Assembly (NCBI GenBank): GCA_011833715.1
Contig: CM022398.1
Span: 16,114,070-16,178,069, forward strand
Direction: 5' to 3'
Origin: Carcinoscorpius rotundicauda
Taxonomy: Eukaryota; Arthropoda; Merostomata; Xiphosura; Limulidae
Length of the DNA: 64,000 nt
Shown: in pieces, positions 31,471 to 44,060 of the stretch
How the letters are laid out: the number at the start of each line of letters is the position of its first letter
How positions within the stretch are numbered: the stretch's first letter is position 1
The notes under the pieces: model-generated
What the model was told of the DNA's origin: nothing
What the model saw: the letters and a program-made list of their open reading frames with translations, nothing else
The model's database searches: none
Program-made: the position numbers and the translations under genes

Positions 31471-34400
31471 TTGTATGTTTATATATTTATGTTACTGGAA
31501 GTTATAGCTTCAAACCCAGGTTTGATTTGACCTTTGAAGAATACTAGTTGTTATGGTTACGGTGTTGGTATCAAAACTAGAAATTTGATTTTAACTCATC
31601 TTAACAAGTGAAATGTAATCCAAGTCTCGAGTAATCGCTCAAAACCAGTTTAAGCTACCAGAAAGTTTCAAATAAAAATGATCCATGGAAAATTACTTTT
31701 TCAGATGTGGTTACTTATGTTGTGTATATATGTTTCGTTTGCTTGTTTTTGTTGTTTGTTGTTTATTTTTGGTGGGAAGAAGAAGAGAGAAAATACGTCA
31801 GGGCTCTTTAAAACTCAAAGCTTCTTAGGGTTAGATCTCATGAAAATGTCTTTGTGAAGAAGAAAGTGACATTTAATCGATTCGGTATCTGACTTTGTCT
31901 TTATTGTACTTTTAATTGAATATATAAATATATATATTGTGTAATTAGAGGATGATGCCCCACTCCACATTAAATTCTTTAGTACATTTCTTCCTGCACG
32001 TTTTGTTTCGTAAGTTTAATTTAATGAAAAATGAGTAGATTATATACCGAAGCTTTTTGACACTGTTGCCTGGAGTGTCATATAAATGTATATATGTATA
32101 TATATATATATTGATGTTTCTTAAACTGATCTCATAACTTACAGAAAGTAATAATTTAAAACATTATCATTATTTTCCCTTTTGAAATTATGATTTCATT
32201 TTATTTTTATTGGCCACTTAATAGGTCTATTTGAATTTTCACCTATAAGGTGAAATAAAACTTGCATCACTTTTGTTATATTATAGTTTACTTAAACTTA
32301 TATTTACTTATAACGTTCCTTTTAAATTCAGGGTCATAAGTCAGTTTCAATTCTCCCAAATATTTCAAAAAAGATATTAACGTCTCGTGCTAATCTCACG
32401 AAGTATAACTTCTCCTGAAAGTTTGTTTGTGTGTGTGTGTGAACATGTGTGGAAATAATTTTATAGTGTAAATTATAACTTGTTTTCGCTATGGTGTAAA
32501 ACAAGATACACACCATATTCAAAATTTACTCACTAACTGACTTACTGCCTTATTCTTAGAAGTAATTTCATATGTCTTGTCTGATTTACTATTGGTTCAG
32601 AAATTTGTTAAATTGGAAGAAGTGCTTTGTTATATTGATATTTAAATAATTTCCAATTGCTTGTTGAAAGTTTAATCTCGTGTATTGAAGAAATCTTGGA
32701 TCCTCCATGGCTATATTTCTTTAAATTCGTTTGTTTTTTCTGATTTAGTTGTCTGACATGCACTGTGTTCAGTGGTGAAAGACGTGGACTCGTGCAGTCC
32801 TCTGTGTGAAATAAGACAAATATATGTCAAAAATCTCGCACCGCGGAATAGTGCAATGTAATAATTTGAGTAAGCAATTTACAGTTATATATTCAACAAA
32901 ATTTAAATATGAGTTAACACTCGTTAATCTCAAGTTTTAACATTTTAAGTTCTAAAAATATTTTAACTTGGCCAACCCAAATATCCCTTTTTTGTTTTTT
33001 GGGTAATAATTTGTTCATGATGATGGGATATATAAAAGCGACTTTGAAATTATTCACACGCCCTTAAGGTTCAAATTAAAAGAGATTTTTGAACGTCTAC
33101 AGTATTCAATAGGCTTAAAGACGAGGAAGATATCCTTTAGGAACACTAACCAGTAAACAGCGCCATCTATACGTATAAATAAAAATAAAACACTCAGTTT
33201 ATTTTTTTGTTTGAGAGTAGAGCCACATTTAGTTATCTGCTGTGTCCACAGCGGAGAATCGGACTTCGGCTTTTGGAGTTGCAAACCCAAACTGAAATTC
33301 TAATATTGTGTGTTTAGAGAGAGATGGCTGACAAATAACAGTTTCAAAGCTGTTCATAAATATCCCAAAAAGGTTCACTTCAGGATAAAGAATCCCGCCA
33401 AATCTATGTTGGTGGTTTATTCATATAAAAACTATATTTCGTAAAGTGATTATTTGAAATGAGCTTCCAACAGGAGTATACAACAGAAAATGAAAAGTGT
33501 AACAGCATTACCCAGAACACTTGTGATGGGCTTGTGTAAACGCTTTCTTACATTCCAGAAAAGATGAAGTTAAAAGAAAATCTGTCTTACACTACTCTTT
33601 AGCCCTAAAACATTATTGTCTTAAGTCTTCTACTGCTCTTTTATCGCATATATTGTGACGTCAGTGGTTTCTCATATACCTAGAAAATGGTCTTAAAATG
33701 TCCACATAATCATGCTAGTAATAATCATAAGTCCGTGTAAATTGTTTTTTAAGATTCCATGAAAATAAGAGTATACAAGCGATGTTTAATACTTAGATAT
33801 ATTTGGTGATAATGGCTGTCGTATTATTTATCACTGACAGAAATGTTTTTCAAGGTCAAAGATGAAATATTGAAATTCAAGCTTAAACGTTTTGGTCATT
33901 TGTTGTTGTTTTTTTAAATAATTATCCAGGTTTGTTACTAAATTTTGTAAAATTTAAAAAGTTAAACTTTCGTTATCATTAATGGCGCATCGTCGTCTTG
34001 TTTTAATGACGTATTGGGTCACGTGGTTATTTTTTGTTTTCTGGAATGTTTAAAGTAATCGTTTCACAACAATCGTATTACTTGTTGACGTAATCGTTGT
34101 TTTGTTTCTTTCGTGTACACTGTTCTCTATTCAGAGAAAAGAAAGAAAAATAAAAGTAAATTTAATATTTAAACAAACATTTTTTCATTTTTTTGCTAAA
34201 CTAATGAAACTGCATTAGTTTGTATATTCTTGCAACGTTTTTCTTCTAGCCCTGAAAATGAAATATAGAACAATGTAATTCCCGTATATCAGGCTAATAA
34301 ATATCTTTGCAAGGAAAACGTGTTTTTTTTTCAACCGTCTTATTAACTAGTTTTATGTTTTTAGAAGGTAACTTTTTGCTGTTTGTTTCAGATCTTTAGC

Positions 34401-35554
34401 ATGTTTATATCTTGAAAATAAAGTGTACACAGGAAATATTTTTCCAAAACAAACAAACAAAAATCATTCCTAAAACCTGATTGTGTTGTGTAATTAATAC
34501 ATTTTTAACTTACACTGACATCTACATTTTGTTTAATTGAAGCAGATAAACTAACATGTTTATATTTTGCTCTGATGAAAAAATGCCAGTGTTTATCAGA
34601 GTTTGGCTTAAAATATCTTTCAGCTTTTAACTTTATATTACTCCATCACAACTTAAAATGTACTGAATTGAAAAGACAATCCAGCCGTAATCCAACTCCT
34701 TAATTTGAGCATTTAGCAAAAGTCCAGATCCTTAATACCTTCCTCGTTACATAAAGGAACATGTATTTCCTTTCAAGGATCCAACGAATGTTTGAAAGAA
34801 TCTTCCAACATTTTATCGACATCACTGACTTCCAACATTTACATTGAACTTCAAGCAGCCTCTCCCATACATCACAAATGATACACCTCATCACGGAAGT
34901 CTTCCAGCAAAGTAAGTGTGAACCTTGATAGGTTTTAGACGAGAGAAACAGAAAGTCTTATAAAGCTATATATTGCAAGATATTTCTTTTCCACACGAAA
35001 TAAATACAGTTGGAATATTTTGACGATATAAAATAATATAGATATTGTCTCACGAACAACAATGGACATGAACTACACTTAAAATATATTGTTACATTTA
35101 AGACCGTTCTTTTCTTTGAATGTGCTGTCTCTATACAAGATGAAACTTTAAATCCCCTGGAAGATTAGAAGCGTGTCCCCGGGGTGTTATGGAGGACAGA
35201 CCCCACTGGAGAACTCTGATATATTGAGAAATATTGTCTTTTATTATTTTCGACTTCTCCACGATGTGATTATAACTGACACGAAGACTTTAATACTTTT
35301 TCTGCATAAAAACTGCGAATATAGTTAGGCTACAAAATTCCACGAAAAAAACTGAAAAAAAGAAGAACCATGGGAAATAAAATAATTTCTGGTGTTCGGG
35401 TTATTTTTTATTTATATTTTATCGAAATCAGTTCAGATAGTTCCTCACACGAGCTTGAGACGTTACAGAAAATTGCTGTTACTGTACATATTAGGTTACT
35501 AGCAAAATAATATATAAAGTGTGTGAAAGAGATTCGTTTAGGAAGGCATAATAT

Positions 35555-35665
35555 ATTTTTTTTGTCGTTAAACACAAAGGCTACACAATGGACTACAAGA
35601 TAGACCCACCGTTAATAAAACCCAGTGTTAGCGTAATACGCCTCCAGACTTATCACTGCGACTAG
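35555..35665 (-). repeat. SINE-C copy, diverged
   Basis: ACACAAAGGCTACACAATGG and a reverse head region (AAACCCAGTGTTAGCG, GACTTATCACTG) match family C. Confidence 0.6.
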
Positions 35666-36167
35666 GGGAGGTAATATAATTTGCTAGGATATAAGTGGAA
35701 CTAATATTATGTGTGGACGAACCAATGGATTCTAGTGCCTCGATGGTGGTTGTATCAAAAGCAAATTGCAAAGTTAGAATTTGTATGGACCTGAAATAGT
35801 AACTGCTTCCATCAGTTGAACATATACTGGGACAATCAGAAGACACAGGATGATCAGGCAGATAATAACCGAAAGCAAATCAATATCAGATTTTAGCTAA
35901 TCTTGAAATACCTACTACTCATAAATCTGGAGTTTAAGTTCTCCAAAAACAGATCATAATAATATTTAAACAGCGTTTTAACATTTGGAACAAAAATGCA
36001 AATAATTAAATAAGAACAGTCCACTTATTTTACATTTTACCTAAACAACATTCAGAAGTTTCACTTTGCAAAGAGCATAAAGTGTTTCGGTTATCTCGAA
36101 GTAACTCACGTGTTGATTTTTTTTCTTCTAAATTCAACCTCGCAGAATGAACAATTAATTAAAAATC

Positions 36168-36280
36168 CTCCTGGTGAGTCAGCGCTAAGTCTACAGACTT
36201 ATAACGCTAAAACCAATGGTTCGATTGCAAGGACTGAACAGAATGTAGTTTGTCCATTGTGCAGCTTTACACTACAACGT
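36168..36280 (+). repeat. SINE-B-like copy, diverged
   Basis: CTAAGTCTACAGACTTATAA and CGCTAAAACCAATGGTTCGA keep the family B head. The tail (CCATTGTGCAGCTTTAC) looks more like family C. Confidence 0.7.
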
Positions 36281-36557
36281 AAACTTTTCAGACATGAAAT
36301 CAATTTTCTAAAGTTGTACTAGTTTACACAATAAACGAACAAATTCATTTTTCATGTAATAACAACACTGTAAAACAATGGAGAAGAAAAACTTGTTCTA
36401 CCATTGGATTTTCCCTCATTTTCTAAGTAAAACCTTTCTTTCTTGGAATCAACTCCGTAACCTCTATTAGGGTTAATCTATTAAAACATGCGCAGATTAA
36501 AACCTAGGATATATTCGGTTTTTAAGGAACTAATTACTTAAATATATTTTTAAACAG

Positions 36558-36665
36558 TGTGGGATTTCCTGATCATTAAGGCGCTCGATCCGCAACTTGA
36601 AGATTAGGGGTTCGAATCTCCGTCACCGAACATGCTCCTCTTCCACCCGTAGAGGCTTTATGATG
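36558..36665 (+). repeat. SINE-A head fragment
   Basis: TAAGGCGCTCGATCCGCAAC, GGGGTTCGAATCTCC and ACCGAACATGCTC. Everything after the first part of the body is missing. Confidence 0.85.
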
Positions 36666-37233
36666 CGTCTTTTATAGTAATTTGTCTGATTTATCATTCT
36701 ATGTTATACAACGGATCAGCTGTTCAATTATAACACTACGTAACACAAATATTGTTCCTGGATAGTATGTGTTATACGTTGTAAAAGTACAGCAAATGAC
36801 CATTATTTTTTTCAAACTTTGCTTTTGTAACCTGGATAATGAAATTTAGAAATAAACCTATTTTCTATGTAAAAACGGGTAAAATAGAACCTTTTCGTTT
36901 ACATAAAGACTGAATAAAACAACACATGAATCAAAATTTACAGGTATTTATACTAAAATTATACAAAAATGAACAAAAATGTTTAGAAGTTAGTAGTTTT
37001 TTTTAGATTTGCGACTGTAATGTAAATAATTTTCACGTATTAGCCGCGAAATATAGTCTTTCATCATGTTTTCGTTATACGCTCCTTGGTCACAAAAGCA
37101 AAGTTTGAAAAGCAAAATAGGTCTTTTCAATTTACTTTAGTCATAAGCAATTGGAAAATAACACTTTTTGCCCAGGAACAAGAAAAAGTAAAAATTTTGT
37201 TACATAATATTATATGGCTGTGCCCTTTGTTTT

Positions 37234-37266
37234 GTACTGCAGTTTCGCCTTTTCAAGGTTCATCAG
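37234..37266 (-). ncRNA. Hammerhead-ribozyme-like core (reverse copy)
   Basis: On the reverse strand CTGATGA (37266-37260), a small hairpin with stem CCTT/AAGG, GAAAC (37246-37242), then TGCA and GTA followed by C. This order is the minimal type I hammerhead layout with a very short stem III and a GTA cleavage triplet. Stem I complementarity is not apparent, so the copy is probably defective. Confidence 0.5.
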
Positions 37267-37343
37267 ACTGGCTTGGGAAACCCAAGAAATAAACTTTACC
37301 ATTACAAACGACGTAACTGTATTTCTTTGGTTTGCTGACCCAA

Positions 37344-37387
37344 GCTGTGCTGATGAGCCTTGAATAGATGAAACTGATATCCACAGC
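37344..37387 (+). ncRNA. Hammerhead-ribozyme-like motif, type I (forward copy)
   Basis: Forty-four bases hold all core parts in order. GCTGTG (37344-37349), CTGATGA (37350-37356), stem II region (37357-37369), GAAAC (37370-37374), TGAT, ATC, then CACAGC (37382-37387). GCTGTG and CACAGC pair perfectly over six bases as stem I. Stem II is weak (GCC against GAT), fitting decay from GGC; the triplet ATC may derive from GTC. Minimal type I hammerheads of this shape are known from Penelope-like elements and retrozymes. Confidence 0.6.
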
Positions 37388-37563
37388 AGATAGTCCTAAT
37401 AACCAAGGAATTTTAATTTCAGTTTCACATTTGGTGAAAAAACGAAAATAAAACTGTAATACGTACACAGTTTTATTCCTGTTTTAGAGAAAACCATTGG
37501 CGCTTAGGATATTTATATATATATATTTAAAAATTCAACAATAATACCAACTTGTTAATTAGT

Positions 37564-37832
37564 TTGGTTTGAATTTCGCGCAAAGCTACGCGAGAGCTAT
37601 TTGCACTAGCCGTTCCTAATTTAGCAGCTAAAACTAGAGGAAAGGCAGCTAGCCATCACCACCCACTGCCAACTCTTAAACTACTCTTTTATCAACGAAT
37701 AGTGGGATTGACCGTCTCCATATAACGCCTCCACGGCTGAATGGGAAAGCATGTTTGATGGAATGGGGATTCTAACCCGCGACTCTCAGATTACAAGTTG
37801 AGTACCTTAACTACTTGGCCATGACGAGCACC
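37564..37832 (-). repeat. SINE-A copy, full length
   Basis: Tail TTGAATTTCGCGCAAAGC at the left, body intact, head ending GGCCATGACGAGC. Confidence 0.95.
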
Positions 37833-38174
37833 CAGAGGGAGAACATTGTCGTTTTAACATAAACAAACTCAATCAATTATCATTTTCATCTTAATATTTC
37901 ACAAAAAATATATATATATATTTGATTGTCCATTTAGTTACACTGGAAACCCATTATGATCTATGTATTAAAATCATATGATCATTTTTAAAGTACGTAA
38001 ACTAATTTAGAACTGTCAAAATCAATGTAATTTCGGTTATAAAGCATCTTATGTCTATGTATCACATTTCAGGTCATTAGTTTGTTTGTTTTTCTTATAC
38101 TAAATCTGCTTCGGGCTTTCTGTTACGTACACAGGTTATTAGTGATTAGCAAAGAACTTAACCCTACACGCAGT

Positions 38175-38402
38175 GGTTCGGTATAGCCAGGTGGTTAAGG
38201 CACCCGCCACGTAATACGAGTGGGCCGGTTCGAATCCCTCTCACACCCAACATGCTTGTCCTTTCAGTTAATTCCACTATTGTTTGGTAAAAAAGTGGCC
38301 ACAGAGGGGTGATGATTAATTTACTTCTCTATAGTCTTCCCCCACTAAATTAAGGACGGCTAACGCAGATAGCCTTCTTGTAACTTTACTTGAAATTCAA
38401 AC
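38175..38402 (+). repeat. SINE-A copy, internally shortened
   Basis: Head GGTTCGGTATAGCCAGGTGG, B-box CGGTTCGAATCC, body lacking about 40 bases after CCTTTCAG, diverged tail. Confidence 0.88.
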
Positions 38403-39640
38403 CAGAAGTAAAATCTCTATATACTTACTTTGGCAGTTAAACAAATCAGCAAATATAATTATTTGATGCGAGATAAAATATAAAACGTATGATGCTTCGT
38501 ACATATATTACCGTAGTACAGTTAAATTAAAATTAATAAATTACGTACATGCGAAATATGAAAGAAATTATATAATTAGACATCCAAGATAACAAATTTT
38601 AATGCACAGATTGTCCTCTAGCGGAGGTTGATATTCGTTAATTCGTAAAATGTGAACGCCATTTTAATTTTCATATCACATTCAGAAAGCTAGTTTGATC
38701 ATAAGTTACCGAAAGTAGGATTTAACGTATTATTGTGTTCGAGTCCAAGGAGTGTTAAGCCTAACGTTTCGTTTGTTTTACCAAACATTTTTATTTTTCA
38801 TAATCAGTTTAAAGATAACTGTTTGTAGTATAACAAATAATCGTGAGTATTAAATTATTTTAATGCTGATAATTATACTGTAATTTATTAGCGAAATTGT
38901 GAGTGTTAAGTGCTAAGACTTAGTGTATTATTTATTACGTTAGTAGTGTTTAGTCTACTGTTGTCGCTTGGCTTCTTTACACAAGCATATCTTGATTTTC
39001 AGGAATTTTTAAGCCTTAAGTTAGGCTTAACTGACTGAGTCGGTGTTGCATTGTTTACACTAAGTGTAATAATATTAATAGTGTTGGTTCATGTAACATT
39101 ATCTACAAGTAATGCGGAAACACTTAAGTTAAAAAAAAAAGGATAATATGTGATTTTCGTGTTTAAATGGAACCGTAACAAAATGCTTAAAATGTTAAAT
39201 TTGTGCATTGTTAAACACGGTAGAAATATATTTAAAAAAAAATGCAAATATATGGACTGTAATGTAATCTTTTCTAATACTTAAAAAATCAAAACTAGGT
39301 TAAAAACTATTTTTTTCCATATGTTAGATGGAATGTTGAAAGTGACTCGATATTTTTCAGTTTTTTGGTTATAACTGAGGTGTAATCTTGTAATAAAGTT
39401 TGAACCTCAAACTTTTAATTTACTTGGACTTTAAGCCAATTCTTGGATGTAGTAGCTTTATTCAGTCACAAATATAAGACTGAATGTAAGTGTTAAAGTA
39501 TCATGTGACAGAATCAACTATGTATGAATGAAAGTTTACTGTTACTTCAGAAGCCAGTTGAGGTGTCAATCTTTTTTTTTTTTTTAAAGCTTTCCCAAAA
39601 ATATAATTTAAATTAGAACAGTTTTATTTCTTTTTATTAG
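38403..39640 (+). promoter_or_regulatory. Possible promoter and first-exon region of the downstream gene
   Basis: Upstream of the first plausible spliced leader exon. CGCCATTTT at about 38658 resembles a YY1-type site, and candidate donors GTGAGT occur near 38843 and 38899. No TATA box or initiator can be chosen, so the start of transcription is only bracketed. Confidence 0.25.
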
Positions 39641-39722
39641 ATTCGAAAACAGCACAACCTCATTCTGTTGAAATGTGCCTATAGACTTCAGTTTTTGATT
39701 GGTGTGCATGTAGATGCCCAAG
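39641..39722 (+). other. Candidate 5' UTR exon
   Basis: A strong acceptor (TTTCTTTTTATTAG) and donor (AAG then GTAAAT) bound 82 bases. They contain only short open frames, including an ATG nine bases before the donor. If joined to 44061 it would precede the start-codon exon. No direct proof of use. Confidence 0.4.
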
Positions 39723-41907
39723 GTAAATACCAGAAATATTGTGCATGAATGTTGCATCATGTTTGACTTGTATAATTTTTTACTATCAAATATTATATTG
39801 TTACATTATTGCAATTTTAATTTCATATTTTTACCTCTGAATCAATACAAGCCCCTCAATTTTGCAAAAACAAAAGTGAAAATATGTGAAATTATCTTTT
39901 CATATTAGTATTTTAGGATATAAGAAAAATAATAAATGTTTTATTTCTCTGATTGATTTAAACTGAATTTTAATTAGTTTTCTGGAATTTGGATTAATAC
40001 TATAAGACACATAAGTCACAATTACATAGCTTGATACATTTTTTCTTTTACAAATAACCTAATCTAAATGTAGACCTTTAAATCCACATTCCCATGCACC
40101 ATACATTTTAACATAAACAATTACCATTTTTATCACATCATCAGATAAACTTTTGCAGGAATTTATAAGAGAGAAATAATTCTGTTGAGAAACAAGTTTA
40201 CGAGTGACTGTCAAAATATGTTGACTATTTGCCTACCTAAGGTTTCATTTTCTCATTCATAAGATCAGACCTTTGAACATTTTATCCCAGCAAGAGTAAA
40301 ATTTTTGTTGGTAAGTTAAATATCTTTGTGATTTGTAGGAGAATTTTGTGAGTCTTTTATCTCAGGTATAATTGTAAGAGCCCATTTTAAGACTGTATTT
40401 CTTTTCAAATTTTTTATAAATGGCTTCTCAAATGTTCTTAATACTTAGTTATAATTAAACAAAGAGTATCAAAATGTTCCTTATGGTATCACTTAAAAAT
40501 ACATTTTTTTCAATGCATCAGTCTGTCTAATAAAAAAGTCTTTCTTAATTTTGTAGAATGATATTTTATTGTTTGTTTGTTTTTAAATTAATTTTCCGTA
40601 TGTGCTCACTCCTAAAATGGCTCATTTTATGTCTGATATAAAGAAATAACATTCACAACTTTACCAAATTTTTTTTTTATCTTTCACAACCTATTGCACT
40701 TGTTGACATAAATGCCAATTAGTAAATCAGTAAAACCCACATAACAAAATCTTTTTAGGGCCCAACTGTAATTTCAAAAATGCTAACTTGTTAGCACTTG
40801 GACTTTTTTTTACTTTTCTTCTTTTGAAGACTTAATTCAACAAATAACCTTTTGTGGCATCTTATTAAATATTCTGGGAAGGTAAGGATAAGAACTGAAG
40901 ATCCATCTTTTATAAAAGCTCTAACCCCCTAAAAACTTACAGCAAGTTAGAAAAACTCTAACACTTGATCAGTAAAGTAAGTGAACAGATGCACCTTTTG
41001 GATAAGAATGTGTATCATTAGATATCAGAGTGGTTAATTTTCTGGAATAAGTAAACTGTAAGATGACCGAGAAAAGTTTTTCTGCCTTTAAATTTGTAGA
41101 AACAAGTAAAAAAAAAAAAAAAAAGAACAGAAAATAATCCACAACAAATAAATACAAAGATGTTTGATATTTCTCTGGAATCTAAAGAAGTGGAATATAA
41201 TGAATTAATTACAGTTATAAAAGACATAACATCATAAAAACAAGACAGCCCTAGCATGAGATGCAGTAGCTAACTGTGAGAGTACATTTTTATTAAAACT
41301 ACATTCAAGAATGTAAATTCAAAGTGCTCTAAAGTATTACCTTCATAAAAATGTTTGTTATTGGTTTGGTTCATTTGAGCAAATAAATTAGTGTCTTTTC
41401 TTCTGTAAGTAAAGACTTAGAAAAACGAAAATATGAACTTCGTTTCTTTTTAGAATCTTTAGAATCTGATAAAATTTGGATAGTATTATTTCTCTGTGTT
41501 TTTTTTTTCAAAGTTCACTAAATCAAACAACTATAATATGAAATATTACAAAGAATTACACTTGGTTACTACATTTTGTTTACTAGATTGAATCCTTTAA
41601 ATGAATTGGTTAGGTTACTTTACCTCATTTCTCTCACAGGATAAAAACCTAGTAAAAACAAAAGAAGTCAGTACTTGAATTAAGTTAAGTTTCTCTATAA
41701 TAAATTATTAAAAAATAAAACATATTGCTACTTTTCCTTTTAATATGTTACATATTATCTTTTAAACTCATCAAATTTGAAGTTTTAAATTGGTAAGCTC
41801 TTATTAAACTGTAAAGTTACGATGTTCATTTTAATAAACTTCAGCATTGTGTTGTTTACTAATTAATTTCATATTTTTTGAAGTTTAACTAATGTTTTTA
41901 TGAAATA

Positions 41908-42145
41908 CAGGGTGGTTGCTAGAAAAGCTGAAAATTTGTCAAACAGCTATTTATTTTTACAAAGAATAACTTTTACAAAGTTTTTTAAAGGCATATGTTA
42001 TATTACACTCATAGATGCTCAAAATTATTAAAATCATGCATTTTATTCATGATGTAAAGAAATCAAAATAGAAATGAGTAAGCATGCGTTTTATTCATGA
42101 TCTCATCTGACCCTCAAATTTTTCGCTTTTCTAGCGACCACCCTG
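41908..42145. mobile_element. Mariner-like MITE, 238 bp
   Basis: Ends are CAGGGTGGTTGCTAGAAAAG and, reversed, CAGGGTGGTCGCTAGAAAAG, with about 30 bases of inverted similarity. TA stands directly outside both ends, the usual Tc1/mariner target duplication. It has no coding capacity. Confidence 0.85.
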
Positions 42146-42515
42146 TAGTAGTTTCCCATTTTTATTGTTTTTGGTGTGGTTACAACAACAGAATTGTACG
42201 TAGTGTGTTTTGTTTCATTGATGATTTCTCGAGAAGCTTTCATGAGCTGTCATGTTTTTATCCTGAAATTCAATTTACTGAAAATGGAGATACTACAGTA
42301 AACATTTTCCTACATTTCTTCTCAAATATCAGAAAGATGTGTTTTGATCTCTAGAATTGATATTTTTTGCACATTTTGTATGATTCTTAGCACTAAAAAC
42401 AAGGTTTCTCACAGGATTTCTATGGACCTGTTACACATTCAATGACCACTTGCAAATAACCTGTGAAACAGAATAATTTGTAAACACATGGTTGCAACAG
42501 CACAAAGGTATACTA

Positions 42516-43740
42516 TCAAGTCATCCCTCAAGTAATAACTGATTTTAGGTTCAGGAAAAGAGAAAGGATTTCAAATAGTTTTAATGTTATTTAATCAATA
42601 ATGTATGTTCCATTGTTATTAATTACTTTCTGTCAACGATTCACAAGGTTCTGAATGTCACTTCTATAAAATTCTTGGTGTTTGGATGAAAAGAATGTAG
42701 GGAGGGTGTTTTGACATCTTCATGTTTTCCAAGCTCTTTTCTATCAAGATAGTTCTGCAAACTTTGGAATAGATGATAATCAGATGGGGCAAGGTCTGGA
42801 GAATAAGGAGGTTGTGGAAGTTTTTCCCAATCTTTGCTGTATGGGACCGTGTATTATCCTGGTGTAACACAACACCCTTGCAGTTGATCAAAGCAGGCTT
42901 CTTTTCTCTCAGTGCAACATTCAAGTGCTCCAACTGTTGACAGTAGAAATCTGATGTAACTGTTACATTGAATGGCAGCAACTCAAAGTGGATCACACCA
43001 AGAATGTCCTACCAAATGCTTAACTATACTGTCCTAGGATGGAGGTCCATTTTGAACTGTGATTTAGCCAGTTTACCTGCACTGAGCCATTGCCTTCAGC
43101 ACTTAATATTTTTATAAAATATCAATTTTTTATCTTCAGTAACTAACCTGTCCAAAAAAGGTGAGTTGCGTCCACGAGAGTTGCGTTAAGATTTGCTTCT
43201 GTCAAATCATGGGAGGAGGGGCAATTTTCCAAGTTTTGACACCTTTCCAAGCTGTTCGAGATGGTGGTAAACTGTGGGATGGGTTAAATTAAGCTTCTGT
43301 GCTAGTTCTTCAACTATCACTGCACGGTCTCAATCAAGTGCAGTGAGCAGCAAGTCATCATTAAACTGAAGAGGACGACCTGAATGTGGTGCACCACTTA
43401 AGCTGTAGTCACCTGATCTGAACTTCTGAAACCACCTTCGACATTTTCTTTCATTGAGAGAATCTGCATATAAACACCTTAAATGTTTCATGCTGCACTG
43501 TTGCCTTTTTTAAACTTGTAAATCATTATGTGCTTAATGTGTTTTTCAGACACATTCGTCTTGATAAGGGTTTATTTGATTAATGATCTGAAAAAGTTAA
43601 GTTGGGTTAGTTTCTTTCATTTGTCTAACATTTTTATGCACATCGTACTACATATTTTAGTCATTAAAACCTTCTACAAAGACAAATGAAGACTCACTTT
43701 TTGTATTAAATTTTCAGATGATACTTATGGGATGACATGA
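42516..43740 (-). mobile_element. Mariner transposon, 1225 bp, with degraded transposase
   Basis: Terminal sequences TCAAGTCATCCCTCAAGTAA and, reversed, TCATGTCATCCCATAAGTAT match at most positions, and TA flanks both sides. The length is typical of mariner. The reverse strand between about 43500 and 42640 encodes a broken transposase. Confidence 0.85.
42640..43495 (-). pseudogene. Mariner transposase pseudogene
   Basis: Reverse strand: an N-terminal DNA-binding part with RRWFQKFRSGDYSLSGAPHS, then GRPLQFNDDLLLTALD before a stop, and AVIVEELAQKLNLTHPTVYH. The catalytic part follows with IHFELLPFNVTVTSDFYCQQ and VVLHQDNTRSHTAK (HQDN carries the second catalytic Asp). Several stops and a frame change near 42780 break it. 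The longest intact piece spans 42996-42664. Confidence 0.88.
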
Positions 43741-44060
43741 TATTAGTTTATACCCTTCTACAATAAGTTGAAGGATTGTTTTTCTTTCTTTTGGATTGAT
43801 TGGTTTTTATTTTGTAATTCTTATGAGCCATTAATTCTAAAACTATTAAATAGATGTTTATTGTATGCAAATAAGCTTTAGTAATGGTTGGCTTAATTTG
43901 TCATATTCTGAACAGATCTATATTTTTTATGTTGAATTTATTTTGTATCTTCATAATTTTAGCATACGTATATATCTTAATATGTTGGATAGTAATTATT
44001 TTTTCAAAGTTACTGTAAATATAAAAAAATTAGGAGAAATATATTTATTATGTTCTACAG

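Larger units (their letters stand above)
30760..36160. other. AT-rich intergenic DNA
   Basis: No convincing exon on either strand. Small items only: a CA run at 31452-31470, a TA run near 32095-32111 and a SINE-C relic at 35555. Short open frames here lack codon structure or family resemblance and I treat them as chance. Confidence 0.7.
37232..37400. repeat. Inverted repeat carrying the two hammerhead-like motifs
   Basis: Left arm contains TTCAAGGTTCATCAGACTGG and GCTTGGGAAACCCAAGAAA. The right arm, reversed, contains TTCAAGGCTCATCAGCACAG and CTTGGGTCAGCAAACCAAAG. The arms are about 45 bases and separated by about 30. Confidence 0.85.
39723..44060 (+). other. Presumed 5' intron of the zinc-finger gene
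   Basis: 39723-41900 is AT-rich with no recognised element. The rest contains a MITE (41908-42145) and a mariner (42516-43740). Confidence 0.6.

Noticed and set aside
33054..35846. Reverse-strand open frames of 62-78 residues in the intergenic part
   Set aside because: No splice signals in matching phase, no domain likeness, and the composition is that of the surrounding AT-rich DNA.
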